A stretch of DNA of 64,000 nucleotides from VRUE01 sp963717375 (GCA_963717375.1 OY970329.1:1-64000), one strand, 5' to 3'. Positions 50,315-59,661 are shown, numbered from the stretch's first letter. Notes: generated by a model from the sequence alone, not told the origin. Program-made: numbers and translations.

Positions 50315-52771
50315 TTGATCCGACGCGCAGGCATCGTCACCGCGGCAGCGCTCGCCTCCCTCGCCCTCTTCGTCCCGGCCTCCCGGGGCGCGAGCCTGGC
50401 CGACCACGTGCACGTTTTCGCCGGCACCAAGCCCGGTCACGACACCTTCGGCGGCGGCCACAACTTCCCCGGCGCGACCGTCCCCTTCGGCATGGTCCAG
50501 TGGAGCCCTGACACGACTCCGTCCGACCGCAACGGCCGCGGCGGCTACGACTACCGCGACTCCCACATCAAGGGCTTCAGCCTCACCCACCTCGCAGGCG
50601 CCGGCTGCTCGCTCTACGGTGACTTCCCCTTCCTGCCGACGACCGAGCCGCTCGAGAACTCGCCGGCCGCCGGCGGCTCCTCGCTCGACGGCAAATTCCA
50701 GCCCGGCTTCTCCCACGCCCGCGAGAGCGGCGGGCCCGGCTACTACTCGGTCCGCCTCAACCCGACCGGCGGCGCCGACATCGAAACCGAGCTGACGGCG
50801 ACGACCCGCACCGGGATGGCGCGCTTCACCTTCCCGCGCAACCCGCACTCCAGCGTCCTGATCAACGCCGGCGGCAGCGCCCAGCCCGACGACTTCGCCG
50901 CCGTGCAGGTCGACCCGGCGGGGCGCGAGATCGACGGCACCGCCTCCAGTGGCCTCTTCTGCGGCCAGCGCCCGCGCTACCGTGTCTACATCGCCGCGGT
51001 CTTCGACCGCCCGTTCAGCGCCTCCGGCACCTGGGAAGGAGAAGAGGTAACGGACGGCTCGACCGCCGCCATCGACAGCCAGGCGCCGCCCGCCAACCCG
51101 CAGACCAGCGCCGACGCCGGCGCCTACGCGACCTTCGACACCCGCCACAACCGCATCGTTACCGCCAGGGTCGGCGTCTCCTTCGTCAGCGTCGAAGACG
51201 CTCGAGCCAACCTGGCCGCGGAAAATCCCGGGCTCCGCTTCAACGAGGTCGAGAGCCGCGCCCGGAGCGCCTGGAACAAGGCGCTGGGGCGGATCCGTGT
51301 CAGCGGCGGCCCACCCCGCCTAATCGACACCTTCTACACGGCGCTCTACCACGTCTTTCTGGCGCCGCGCACGTTCAGCGACGTCGGCGGCGCCTACATC
51401 GGCATGGACGGCCTGCTGCACCGGGCGCGCGGCCGCATCCAGTACGCCGACTTCTCCGGCTGGGATACCTATCGCACCCAGATCCAGCTGCTCTCGATCC
51501 TCGCCCCGCGCCGCGCCAGTGAGATGGTGCGCTCGCTCCTCGCCGACGCCGCCGAGAGCGGCTGCCTGCCGCGCTGGCCCTACGCCAACGGCCAGAGCAT
51601 GACCATGGTCGGCGACTCGGCCGACCCGCTGATCGCCTCGGCAGCCGCCTTCGGCGCCACCGCCTTTGATCGTCAGGCCGCCCTCGCCGCGATGCTGAAG
51701 GGGGCCGACGAACCCTGTCGCAGCGCCAACGGCGAATACCTCGAGCGCCAGGGTCTCGCCCCGTATCTGGCGCTCGGCTATGTCCCCTACGACCTCGACA
51801 CCAACGTCCGCAACGCCAACTCGATCTACGGCAGTCCCGACGACGTCTGGGGCTCGGCGGCGACCACCCTCGAGTACACCGTCGACGACTTCGCCATCGC
51901 CCAGTTCGCGGGCAGAACTCTCGGCGATCGCGCCACTTACGGCCGATTTATGCAGCGTTCAGGTAACTGGCGCAAGCTCTTCGCCCCTGGCAGCGGCCAG
52001 GTCGAGCCCAGATATGAAAATGGCTCCTTTCCAGCCAATTACGACAACCTGCGCGGCGGTGGCTTCGTCGAGGGCGACTCGGTCCAGTACAGCTGGATGG
52101 CGCCGCACGACCCGGCCGGCCTCTTCCGGGCGATGGGTGGACCAGTGAAGGCGACCGCGCGGCTGGACCACTTCCTGCGCAAGCTCAACGGCGGGCCCGG
52201 CGGCACCCACACCGACCACGCCCTGCTTGGCAACGAGCCGACCCTGCACGTGCCCTGGCTCTATGACTGGACCCGGACCCCGTACCGGACTCAGGCAGCC
52301 GTCCGCCGCGCCCTGCGCCTCTACAGCACCTCCCCGGACGGCTATCCCGGCAACGACGACCTCGGCACGCTCTCCTCTTGGTATGTCTTCGGCGCCCTTG
52401 GTCTCTACCCAGAGGTGCCGGGGGTCGGCCTGCTGGCGATCGGCAGCCCGCTCTTCGGACGCGCCTCGATCGCGATGCCCCACCACCGCCGGGTAACGAT
52501 CTCGGCCGAGGCCCACGTGGTCGAGGGGCGCGGCAAACACAAGCGCCGGGTCGCCATCGGCGCGGCGCAGGCCCCGTACATCGCGAGCCTGCGGATCGAC
52601 GGCGGCGCCCACGCCAAACCCTGGACGACATACTGTGCCCTGGCCGGCGGGGCCGATCTCGCCTACCAGCTAAGTCCCCGCCCCAGCCGCAAGTGGGGCG
52701 CCTCACCTGCCGCGGCCCCACCCTCCTACGGCCCCGGCCACCCGATGCCGAAACACCCCTGCGCGCCTTGA
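50315..52771 (+). CDS. GH92 alpha-mannosidase, secreted
   Basis: An 818-residue glycoside hydrolase family 92 enzyme with a signal peptide (MIRRAGIVTAAALASLALFV). Family marks: GGHNFPGATVPFGMVQWSPD at the N-domain, SGWDTYRTQIQLLSIL, PNSIYGSPDDVW-like NANSIYGSPDDVWGSAA, YSWMAPHDP, GNEPTLHVPWLYDW (acid Glu at about 641) and GYPGNDDLGTLSSWYVFGAL (base Asp residues at about 681-682). GH92 enzymes are Ca2+-dependent inverting exo-alpha-mannosidases, usually cutting 1,2-linked mannose. The start is TTG. The next gene overlaps by 4 bp, so it is coupled to a mannosyl-type transferase. Confidence 0.9.
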   Translation: MIRRAGIVTAAALASLALFVPASRGASLADHVHVFAGTKPGHDTFGGGHNFPGATVPFGMVQWSPDTTPSDRNGRGGYDYRDSHIKGFSLTHLAGAGCSLYGDFPFLPTTEPLENSPAAGGSSLDGKFQPGFSHARESGGPGYYSVRLNPTGGADIETELTATTRTGMARFTFPRNPHSSVLINAGGSAQPDDFAAVQVDPAGREIDGTASSGLFCGQRPRYRVYIAAVFDRPFSASGTWEGEEVTDGSTAAIDSQAPPANPQTSADAGAYATFDTRHNRIVTARVGVSFVSVEDARANLAAENPGLRFNEVESRARSAWNKALGRIRVSGGPPRLIDTFYTALYHVFLAPRTFSDVGGAYIGMDGLLHRARGRIQYADFSGWDTYRTQIQLLSILAPRRASEMVRSLLADAAESGCLPRWPYANGQSMTMVGDSADPLIASAAAFGATAFDRQAALAAMLKGADEPCRSANGEYLERQGLAPYLALGYVPYDLDTNVRNANSIYGSPDDVWGSAATTLEYTVDDFAIAQFAGRTLGDRATYGRFMQRSGNWRKLFAPGSGQVEPRYENGSFPANYDNLRGGGFVEGDSVQYSWMAPHDPAGLFRAMGGPVKATARLDHFLRKLNGGPGGTHTDHALLGNEPTLHVPWLYDWTRTPYRTQAAVRRALRLYSTSPDGYPGNDDLGTLSSWYVFGALGLYPEVPGVGLLAIGSPLFGRASIAMPHHRRVTISAEAHVVEGRGKHKRRVAIGAAQAPYIASLRIDGGAHAKPWTTYCALAGGADLAYQLSPRPSRKWGASPAAAPPSYGPGHPMPKHPCAP

Positions 52772-54240
52772 CCCTCACGCCAACCCGCTCCGGCGCCCTC
52801 TGGGTGCTGGCCTTCCTCACTGCCCTCGGCGTCGCCATGCGCTTCGCCAGCCTCGGCGTGCAGAGCTACCACCACGACGAGGTGATCACCGTCGCCCGCG
52901 TTATCCCCGGCAGCTTCACCGACATGCTGAAGCAGGTGAAGGGGAGCGAGTCCAACCCGCCCCTCTATTACGTCCTCGCCTGGGGCTGGGCCAAGGCCTT
53001 CGGCACCGGCGAGGTGGGAATGCGCTCACTCTCGGCGCTCTTCGGTGCCGCCACCGTGCCGCTCGCCTACTGCATCGGCGCCGAGCTCTCGAGCCGCCGC
53101 GCCGGACTGATCACGGCGGCGCTCGTCGCGGTTAGCCCGATGCTGATCTGGTATTCGCAGGAGGCCCGCTCCTACGCGCTCCTGGTCTTCTTCTGCGCCG
53201 CTTCGCTGTTCTTCTTCGCCCGTGCCCTGCGCACTCGCTCCGGGCGTGACCTGGCGCTCTGGGCCCTCGCCTCGGCGCTCGCCCTCTGCAGCCACTACTT
53301 CGCGGTCTTCGCGGTCGCGATCGAGGCGCTCTGGCTGCTCGTCGCGCTGCGCTCGCGCTGGCGGGTGGTTCTGCCGGCGATCGGCGGCGTCGCCCTAGTC
53401 GGCATTGCCCTGCTGCCGCTGATCACGGCCCAGGTGAATCCGACCCACATCGGCTGGATCGACTTCACCCCGTTGTCGACCCGTTTCTTCCAGACCGGGA
53501 TCAGCTTCCTGATCGGGGAGACGGGCCACGTGATCGCCGAGCCGCCCCGCGAGCGCTACGCCCTCTTTCCGGTGATCCTGACCGCCGTCGCCCTGCTTCT
53601 CGTCGCGATCCGCGGGTCCAGGAGCGAGAGGCGGGGGACGCTGATCGGCCTCGCCGTCGGTCTCGGCGTCGCGGCGCTGGCCCTCCTCGCCGCCCTCGTC
53701 GGCAAGGACTACGTGGTCGAGCGCAACCTGCTGCCGGCCCTGCTGCCGCTCACGGTGGCGGTCGGCATCGGCTTCGCCGTCGAGGGCGCCCGGCGCCTCG
53801 GCCTCCTCTTCGCGGTGGCGCTCTGCGCCTACTGGATCGCCTTCGGCGTCCACGTCACCCAGACCCCGAACCTGCAGCGCCCCGACTTCCGCGCGATCAC
53901 CGAAGCGCTCGGCGCGCCGCGCGTCCCGCGCGCGATCGTCACCTGGAAGCTCGCCGCCGACCCGGTCCGCTTCTACCTCCACGACAAATCCCTGCGCATC
54001 TTCAGCGGCGACACGCCGATGCGGGAAATCGACGTGATCAGCAAGTCGACGGTAGGGCAGCCGGAACGCGTGCCGCCCCAATTCCACCCTGTGGCGCGGA
54101 TAAGGTTCGAGCGCCTTACCCTGACCCGTTACATGTCCAATCGCGTCCGCGAAATTCCCTTCTACGTGCTGCGCGACGTCCGCACCGGCTTTGGCGTCAA
54201 CGCGGTCGTTGCTGACAGCCCCGCGGGGAGCAGCGAATGA
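52768..54240 (+). CDS. GT39-like membrane glycosyltransferase
   Basis: A 490-residue integral membrane protein with about ten hydrophobic segments and a first outer loop carrying HHDE at residues 34-37, the acidic motif of GT-C transferases of the PMT/ArnT type, followed by NPPLYYVLAWGWAKAFG. Such enzymes move a sugar from a polyprenyl-phosphate donor to a protein or lipid on the outer face. The start is TTG in a TTGA overlap with the GH92 stop; the GtrA gene follows with another 4-bp overlap. The three genes thus make one envelope-glycan operon. Confidence 0.85.
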   Translation: MTLTPTRSGALWVLAFLTALGVAMRFASLGVQSYHHDEVITVARVIPGSFTDMLKQVKGSESNPPLYYVLAWGWAKAFGTGEVGMRSLSALFGAATVPLAYCIGAELSSRRAGLITAALVAVSPMLIWYSQEARSYALLVFFCAASLFFFARALRTRSGRDLALWALASALALCSHYFAVFAVAIEALWLLVALRSRWRVVLPAIGGVALVGIALLPLITAQVNPTHIGWIDFTPLSTRFFQTGISFLIGETGHVIAEPPRERYALFPVILTAVALLLVAIRGSRSERRGTLIGLAVGLGVAALALLAALVGKDYVVERNLLPALLPLTVAVGIGFAVEGARRLGLLFAVALCAYWIAFGVHVTQTPNLQRPDFRAITEALGAPRVPRAIVTWKLAADPVRFYLHDKSLRIFSGDTPMREIDVISKSTVGQPERVPPQFHPVARIRFERLTLTRYMSNRVREIPFYVLRDVRTGFGVNAVVADSPAGSSE

Positions 54241-54662
54241 GCGCCGCTGAATTCGCCTACCGGGTCGGGGCCGCCGCGCGCCGCCCGGCGAGCTGGTGGG
54301 AGCTGATCAAGTTCGGCCTGGTCGGCGGCTCCGGCTACCTGATCAACCTCGCCGTCTTCGCCCTGCTCAGCGGCAACCTCGGCCTCCATCACATAGCCGC
54401 CGCGATCGGCGCCTTCGTCGTCGCTTTCTGCAGCAACTTCTTCTGGAACCGCCACTGGACCTTTGCCGCCGGCGACGGCCACGCTGGCTTCCAGGCCGCC
54501 CGCTTCTTCACCGTCAGCGTCGCCGCGCTGCTGATCAACCTGGCCGTGCTCGAGGCGCTGGTGGGGGGGACCTCGCTCGGTGACCTCTCCGCTCAGGCGA
54601 TTGCCGTCGCCGTAGCGATGCCGTTCAACTTCCTCGGCAACAAGCTCTGGACATTCGCCTAG
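54237..54662 (+). CDS. GtrA-family membrane protein
   Basis: A 141-residue GtrA-like protein with four hydrophobic segments: LIKFGLVGGSGYLINLAVFA, HHIAAAIGAFVVAFCSNFFW, FFTVSVAALLINLAVLEALV and AIAVAVAMPFNFLGNKLWTF. The paired NFFWNRHWTF and NFLGNKLWTF motifs are diagnostic. GtrA proteins help move polyprenyl-linked sugars across the membrane, which suits the preceding GT39-like transferase. Confidence 0.9.
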   Translation: MSAAEFAYRVGAAARRPASWWELIKFGLVGGSGYLINLAVFALLSGNLGLHHIAAAIGAFVVAFCSNFFWNRHWTFAAGDGHAGFQAARFFTVSVAALLINLAVLEALVGGTSLGDLSAQAIAVAVAMPFNFLGNKLWTFA

Positions 54663-54710
54663 CAGTCAATCGGTACCGGAGGGTCTCCAGCTCGCTAATA
54701 TTCCTGAGCA

Positions 54711-55487
54711 ATGGGGGAGGCCAGCGCAACGGAGATTCCGCAGGATTGGTACCGCTCGGCGTTTCCGCCTGAGGAGACGCTTAAGCGCCCCTGGGCGGAC
54801 CGCACGGGTGCCGAAGTCGACAGGGCGCTAGCGATGCTGGGAGCAAAAGGGGGAGAGCGGGTGCTCGACATGGCCTGCGGCACCGGTCGGCACTCGCACG
54901 AGCTTGCCCGCCGCGGCTTCGACGTGGTCGGCGTCGACATCTCACCCGACCTGCTGGCGATCGCCGAAGCCGACGCGGAGGCTGAGTCGCTGTCGGCCTC
55001 CTTCCTTGCCGCCGATCTGCGCGAGCTCGACTTGGACGAGGAGTTCGACTTCGTCCTCAACCTTAACGACGGCGCGATCGGATACTTCGAGACCGAGGAG
55101 GAGAACCACCGCACCTTCGAGGTGATCGCCGCGGCCCTGCGCCCTGGCGGCGGCAACCTGCTGCAGCTTCCCAACGTCCTCTACGCGGAAAATCACCTGC
55201 CGCAAGTGACATGGATCGCCGGCGAGGGCATGGTCGAACTAATCGACCACCGTTGGGAACCCCGCACCCGTTACTTAGAAGGATCGACGATGCCGATCCT
55301 CGTCGGCGAGGTCTTCGAGGGGGTCTCGCCGATTCCGTTCCGCCAGCGGCTGTACTCGGTCGACGAGTTGACCGCGGTCTACGAGTCGGTTGGGATGTCG
55401 CTGGCTAACGTCTTCCGCGGCAGTGGTAAGCCGCGACCGCCTAAGGACAGCCAGTTTGAGGTCTTCGTCGCCGGTCGCAAGGTCTGA
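54711..55487 (+). CDS. Class I SAM-dependent methyltransferase
   Basis: A 258-residue methyltransferase. Motif I is RVLDMACGTGRHSHELARRG at about residues 48-67, motif II DVVGVDISPDLLAIA with the ribose-binding Asp, then LAADLRELDLDEEFDFVLNL as motif IV. The C-terminal part (LYSVDELTAVYESVGMSLAN) is the usual cap end. The substrate is not evident. It is a separate unit from the operon before it. Confidence 0.85.
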   Translation: MGEASATEIPQDWYRSAFPPEETLKRPWADRTGAEVDRALAMLGAKGGERVLDMACGTGRHSHELARRGFDVVGVDISPDLLAIAEADAEAESLSASFLAADLRELDLDEEFDFVLNLNDGAIGYFETEEENHRTFEVIAAALRPGGGNLLQLPNVLYAENHLPQVTWIAGEGMVELIDHRWEPRTRYLEGSTMPILVGEVFEGVSPIPFRQRLYSVDELTAVYESVGMSLANVFRGSGKPRPPKDSQFEVFVAGRKV

Positions 55488-55494
55488 GGCGCCC

Positions 55495-55854
55495 CTACCA
55501 GGCGTCCTCCAGCCAACGCAGCAACTGATCGGTGCGGCTCCGCAGATCGGGAGCCGGGGATGCCAGCTCCGCGTCGACGAGCTGAATCGCCGCTCCGATC
55601 GCCAGCGTTGCCCGCTCGGGACTCATCGCCAGACCGGCCTCGAGACGCTCGAGCGACACGCAGTCGCCGCGCAGCGACCACAGCGCCTGTCGGGCTCCCC
55701 TGGGGTTGGCTTCGGCCAGGTCAATCACTTTCTCGACCGCGTCGCGGACTCGCTCCTTCGGCGGGCCAGACGCTGCGGACGCAATCATCTGCTGCAGCTG
55801 CTGTTCGTCAAAGCGGTCCTCGACAACCGCCATCGAACTTCTACCCTCTGCCAT
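55495..55854 (-). CDS. Small helical protein of unknown function
   Basis: A 119-residue acidic, probably all-helical protein (RFDEQQLQQMIASAASGPPK, RVRDAVEKVIDLAEANPRGA, LRSRTDQLLRWLEDAW). No signal peptide or known motif. The ATG at 55854 has AGGGAGA upstream; an in-frame ATG at 55914 is less likely. It is convergent with the methyltransferase, 7 bp between stops. Confidence 0.6.
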   Translation of the reverse strand: MAEGRSSMAVVEDRFDEQQLQQMIASAASGPPKERVRDAVEKVIDLAEANPRGARQALWSLRGDCVSLERLEAGLAMSPERATLAIGAAIQLVDAELASPAPDLRSRTDQLLRWLEDAW

Positions 55855-56020
55855 CCTGGGTCTCCCTTCGATCTCGGTTGGCCCCGTGGTTTCGCCAAAC
55901 CGCCCCGGGGTCAAGCGTTACAGATATCAGTGTAGACTTCCGTTCAGACCATAAGGGGCAATCGTCCAATGGTCAAATATTTTCGCTCGTGACGCAGGTA
56001 GCCTCAGGGCGCATGGGAAG

Positions 56021-58255
56021 ATGGGCCAAATGAGCAGCGCACGATCGAGCTATGACGCGGGTGAGGTCGAGGCCTCCAGGCAGGCCGCCTGGGCCGGTCG
56101 CGACGCCTTCGCCACGCCTGATCCGGGCGCCGAGCAGCGCGCCATCTACATCAAGCCGTCTAGCCCGTTCACGTCGGGCAAACTCCATATGGGCCACGTG
56201 CGCGACTACGCGATCGGCGACGCCTACGCCCGCTTCCGCCGCGCCCGTGGCGACGCCGTCCTCTTCGGCTTTGGCTTCGACGCCTTCGGCCTGCCGGCCG
56301 AGATGGCGGCGATCGAGCGCAAAGTGCCGCCGGCCGACTGGGTCGAGGCCTGTGGCGAGCGGATGCTCGAGCAGATGCGGCGCCTCGGCTTCTCTTTCGA
56401 CTACGAGCGGGTCTTCTACAGCTCCGACGAGGCGCAGTACCGCTGGTCGCAGTGGCTCTTCGTGACCCTGCTCGAGGCTGGGCTGATCTATCGCGACGAC
56501 ACCACCGTCGACTGGTGCGACCACTGCCGCACCACGCTCGCCGCGCTGCAGGTTGAGGACGGGCGCTGCTGGCGCTGTCACAACGAGGTCCGCCTGATCA
56601 GCCGCCCGACCTGGTTCCTGCGGATCACGCCCTACCTCGAGGAGAACGACGCCCGCCTGCCTGAGCTGGAGGAGAACTGGGACGAGATCTCGCTCTCGAC
56701 CCAGCGCTACATCCTTGGCCGCAGCGACGGAGTGGAGGTCGACCTGGCCGGGCCCGAGGGCACGATCCTGACCGCCTTCACGCCGCATGCGGACTCGGTC
56801 GCCGCCGCAAGTTTCGTCCTGCTCTCGCCCCGCCATCCCCAGCTTGAGGCGTGGGCGGCCGACGCCGGCGTGCGCGAGCAGCTCGACGAGCTGCGCTCGG
56901 GGGGCTGGGAGCGCAGCGCCCGCGACGCCAAGTCGGTGCCGCTCGTCGACACCGGCATCTCTGTGGGCGCCCCCTGGAGTGAGACCGAGTTGCCGCTGCT
57001 GGTCTCGCCACTGGTCGACGCCCGCTACGGGCCGACGGCGGCGCTGGGGATCCCGGAGGTCGACGAGGCTGACGCGACGATCGCGTCTCGGGTAGAGCGG
57101 GTGGGGGAGACGACCACGGCCGCCGGCTCTGCCGCCCCGGACACCCATGAGGCGGTCCGCTATCGCGCCGCCGACTTCTCGATTTCACGTCAGCGCTTCT
57201 GGGGCACGCCGATCCCGGTCATCCACTGCGAGAGCTGCGGCCCGGTGCCGGTGCCGGAGGAGGACCTGCCCGTGGTCCTGCCGCGCGACATCGAGCCGAC
57301 CGGAGAAGGGAACCCGCTGGCCGAGCGCGCCGATTTCGTCGAGGTCGCCTGCCCGCGCTGCGGCGAGCCGGCACGGCGCGAGACCGACACCCTCGACTGC
57401 CATTTCGATGCACTCTGGCTCTGGGTTCCGTCCGCGGTTCCGCCCGAGGCGCGGGCGGAGTCGATGTTCACCCACCCCGATCTGCAACGCTGGCTGCCCT
57501 CGGAGCGTCTCGTCGCCGGTTCTGACAGCGGTGGCTTCGTCTTCGACCAGCGCGTCGTCACCAAGGCCCTGCGCGACATCGGTCCCTTTTCCTTCCTCGA
57601 TCAGGGGGAGCCATTCACTGGCTGCCTTTTCCACGAGATGGTGATCGCCGACGGCCGCAAGATGAGCAAGCACCTCGGCAACGTGGTCGACCCCGACGAC
57701 CTGGTCGAGCGCTACGGCGCCGACACGGTCCGTCTCGCCGTCCTCTACGCCGCTGGTCCGGCCAAGACGCTGAACTGGAACGATGGCGCCCTGCGCTTCG
57801 CCGGCCGCTTCCTGCGTAGCGTTTGGTCCTACTCGCAGGAGCGCTTCGCCACCCTGGCCGAGACCACCGAGGACGCCGAGGCAGCCGCCGACACCGAGTT
57901 CCTGCGCGAGCGCCTGCGCAAATGGTGCGACAACGGCCTGGACCGGATCACCGCCAGCCTTGCGGACCTGCAGATGCACACGGCCGTTCGCGACGTCACC
58001 CGGCTCTTTGAGCGCATCCAGGACTTCGAGAAGCGGGTGATCGAGCGCCGCGGAGAGCTCAGTCATGCCGACGCCGAGGCCCAGGTCGCGGCGCTCGTTC
58101 TGCTCAGCCAGACCCTCGCTCCCTTCGCGCCCCATCTGGCCGAGGCTCTGCTGCTCGCCGCGGGCCGTGAGGACGGGCCCGAGCTGCCTGGTTCTTGGCC
58201 CACCGAGTTGGTCTTTCCGGGCCTCTCCGCCGGCGCTCCGGCGGCGGGCGGTTGA
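56021..58255 (+). CDS. leuS: Divergent leucyl-tRNA synthetase-type class I enzyme
   Basis: A 744-residue class Ia synthetase, about 100 residues shorter than usual LeuRS. Present are KPSSPFTSGKLHMGHVRDYA with the HIGH motif (HMGH at residue 56), GFGFDAFGLPAEMAAI, a zinc-type CDHC.../CWRC pair, ISRQRFWGTPIPVIHCESCG and the KMSKS motif as KMSKH at about 547 followed by LGNVVDPDDLVERYGADTVR. The editing insert is degenerate: in place of TTRPDT it reads FTPHADS, and for the VPAHDERD motif it reads IPEVDEAD. It is either the cell's only LeuRS with weak editing or a paralogue. An in-frame ATG at 56030 is an alternative start. Confidence 0.8.
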   Translation: MGQMSSARSSYDAGEVEASRQAAWAGRDAFATPDPGAEQRAIYIKPSSPFTSGKLHMGHVRDYAIGDAYARFRRARGDAVLFGFGFDAFGLPAEMAAIERKVPPADWVEACGERMLEQMRRLGFSFDYERVFYSSDEAQYRWSQWLFVTLLEAGLIYRDDTTVDWCDHCRTTLAALQVEDGRCWRCHNEVRLISRPTWFLRITPYLEENDARLPELEENWDEISLSTQRYILGRSDGVEVDLAGPEGTILTAFTPHADSVAAASFVLLSPRHPQLEAWAADAGVREQLDELRSGGWERSARDAKSVPLVDTGISVGAPWSETELPLLVSPLVDARYGPTAALGIPEVDEADATIASRVERVGETTTAAGSAAPDTHEAVRYRAADFSISRQRFWGTPIPVIHCESCGPVPVPEEDLPVVLPRDIEPTGEGNPLAERADFVEVACPRCGEPARRETDTLDCHFDALWLWVPSAVPPEARAESMFTHPDLQRWLPSERLVAGSDSGGFVFDQRVVTKALRDIGPFSFLDQGEPFTGCLFHEMVIADGRKMSKHLGNVVDPDDLVERYGADTVRLAVLYAAGPAKTLNWNDGALRFAGRFLRSVWSYSQERFATLAETTEDAEAAADTEFLRERLRKWCDNGLDRITASLADLQMHTAVRDVTRLFERIQDFEKRVIERRGELSHADAEAQVAALVLLSQTLAPFAPHLAEALLLAAGREDGPELPGSWPTELVFPGLSAGAPAAGG

Positions 58256-58292
58256 GCACCTCGATGAGACGTCCGGGTTTATCCAAAAAAAC

Positions 58293-58322
58293 TTGACTGT
58301 TCCGGTCTAGGACCCATATATT
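58293..58322 (+). promoter_or_regulatory. Promoter of the GNAT-like gene
   Basis: AAACTTGACT with the -35 at 58293-58298, an 18-bp spacer and TATATT at 58317-58322. The GTG start codon at 58329 lies 7 bp beyond the -10, so the transcript should be leaderless. Confidence 0.7.
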
Positions 58323-58328
58323 TTAGGA

Positions 58329-59168
58329 GTGGCAGCGGAAGGCAGCTTGCCGTACGACGCGGTTGCCCTGGACGAGGCCGAGAAGCAGTTCTGGAGGGGG
58401 CTCTGGGACACGGCCGTCGAGGATGCCGTCGTCGACCTGGGAATCGACATGGTTCGGTTCGGACCAGTCGAGGCCGCGGTGGTGGTCGAGGAACCGGAAG
58501 AGCCGGCGCTCAACTTCGTCCTCGGCGCTGCCGCCCCAAGGGCGGTTGAGGACGGTTACCTGCCCGCTGCGATCAAGTGGATGGAGCGCCACGACGTCGA
58601 ATACCGCGTCCCGCTCGCGCCGGGCCTGCCGGAGTTGGCCGCGGCGGAAGAGTGGCTGGAGCGGCATCGCTATCGGCTCGTCGCCGGCCCGGCGAAGCTG
58701 CTGCGCGACGGCTCGCCGCCACAGTTCCCGCCACCGGCCGGAATCGACATCTACGAGCGGGTCGATCCCTGGGAAGACGAAGGCTTCGGCGATCCGCTGG
58801 CGGAGAGCCTTGGGCTGGCCAACTGGGCGGCGACGTTCTTCTTCGACCTGCCCGGGAGCGACGGTTGGCGCTGCTACTGCTCTGTCGACGGCGACGAGCC
58901 CCTGGCTTACGTCGCGATGCACATCCACGAGGGCATCGCCGTCCTCGCGCTCGCCTCATGTTTTGCCGGCGAGCGCGATGGCCTCGGGCAGAGCGCTGTT
59001 CTCTACCGTTGTCTCGCCGATGCGGCAGCTGCGGGTTGCGAGACCGTGGCGGTTGCCGAGGCCGGCCGCGAGCCGGCGGTCGCCGATCGCGAGAGCCTCG
59101 TCCGGGCCGGTTTCGAAGACGCCGCGCGCACCGTTACCTGGCAGCCGCGCGCCCGGGTTACGACGTAA
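58329..59168 (+). CDS. GNAT-like acetyltransferase family protein
   Basis: A 279-residue protein. The N-terminal half (LDEAEKQFWRGLWDTAVEDA, AIKWMERHDVEYRVPL) resembles an amino-terminal GNAT-like domain with no clear acetyl-CoA site. The C-terminal half (WRCYCSVDGDEPLAYVAMHI, GIAVLALASCFAGERDGLGQ, RCLADAAAAGCETVAVAEAG) follows the GNAT beta-strand and helix order, with ERDGLGQSAV at the position of the Q/RxxGxG/A loop. The acetyl acceptor is unknown. The GTG start is fixed by the promoter position. Confidence 0.65.
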   Translation: MAAEGSLPYDAVALDEAEKQFWRGLWDTAVEDAVVDLGIDMVRFGPVEAAVVVEEPEEPALNFVLGAAAPRAVEDGYLPAAIKWMERHDVEYRVPLAPGLPELAAAEEWLERHRYRLVAGPAKLLRDGSPPQFPPPAGIDIYERVDPWEDEGFGDPLAESLGLANWAATFFFDLPGSDGWRCYCSVDGDEPLAYVAMHIHEGIAVLALASCFAGERDGLGQSAVLYRCLADAAAAGCETVAVAEAGREPAVADRESLVRAGFEDAARTVTWQPRARVTT

Positions 59169-59212
59169 TTCGGTGCCGCGGCGCCTCTTTCCGGACGATT
59201 GCACAGAAAGAC

Positions 59213-59241
59213 TTGACCGGTGTAGGAGTATCTGTTATTAC
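59213..59241 (+). promoter_or_regulatory. Promoter of the putative non-coding RNA
   Basis: TTGACC at 59213-59218, a 17-bp spacer and TATTAC at 59236-59241. Its flanks (TGCACAGAAAGACTTGACC, GTATCTGTTAT) closely resemble the thrC promoter 480 bp downstream. Confidence 0.6.
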
Positions 59242-59247
59242 TACTCC

Positions 59248-59661
59248 CGCTGACGACCAAGCGCCAGCTGAGAGGTGGGAACCCAGTCAGGGGCGACTCG
59301 CCTTGCGATGGCAAAGGAGTGTCCAGTCATGAGTCGAGTCGGTAGCCATTTCGGGAGTACCAGGGAGGCGACAGTGTCGTGGGCAATGCCCCACCTCCAG
59401 CCGACGATGCTGCCCGGTACCACGGCTACCACCCCCATCCACCTCTCGCAGCCTGGCCCCCGGAGAGGGGGGGCGGCCATGTAACGGGCCGTGGCGCTGT
59501 GAGACGTGGTCGGCATTGCCGGCTACGCCGGACAAGTCGCGCCGGGAGCGCCATTTTCGGCCCCGACGCAGCCGTAGCTCAGGCCGGAGCCCAGTGGCAC
59601 TGGTCGGAGGTTAGGCCCGCCCCGCGGAAGCTGACACCGTCGGGGCGGGCCTACTCTTTTT
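59248..59661 (+). ncRNA. Putative structured non-coding RNA, about 410 nt
   Basis: Bounded by a good promoter and a strong intrinsic terminator, with no convincing protein: the reading frames here lack ribosome-binding sites and are Arg/Pro/Gly-rich shadows. The stretch is dense in hairpins: TGGG/CCCA (59277-59284), GGCG/CGCC (59292-59302), TTGC/GCAA (59303-59314), GTGGG/CCCAC inside AGGGAGG/CCTCC (59362-59398), CGGCC/GGCCG (59473-59491), CCAGT/ACTGG (59591-59603). GTAGCTCAGGCCGGAGC near 59574 resembles a tRNA D-arm. It does not show the signature sequences of RNase P RNA, tmRNA or SRP RNA. It could be a regulatory RNA or an unrecognised housekeeping RNA. Confidence 0.5.
59613..59661 (+). terminator. 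Intrinsic terminator of the putative RNA
   Basis: A 12-bp perfect stem AGGCCCGCCCCG / CGGGGCGGGCCT with a 16-nt loop, followed by ACTCTTTTT. Confidence 0.85.

Noticed and set aside
59248..59661. RNase P RNA, tmRNA or SRP RNA
   Set aside because: No GAGGAAAGTCC core, no GGGGNTGA start with a tRNA-like end, and no GGAAGGAAGCAGC-type loop could be found.
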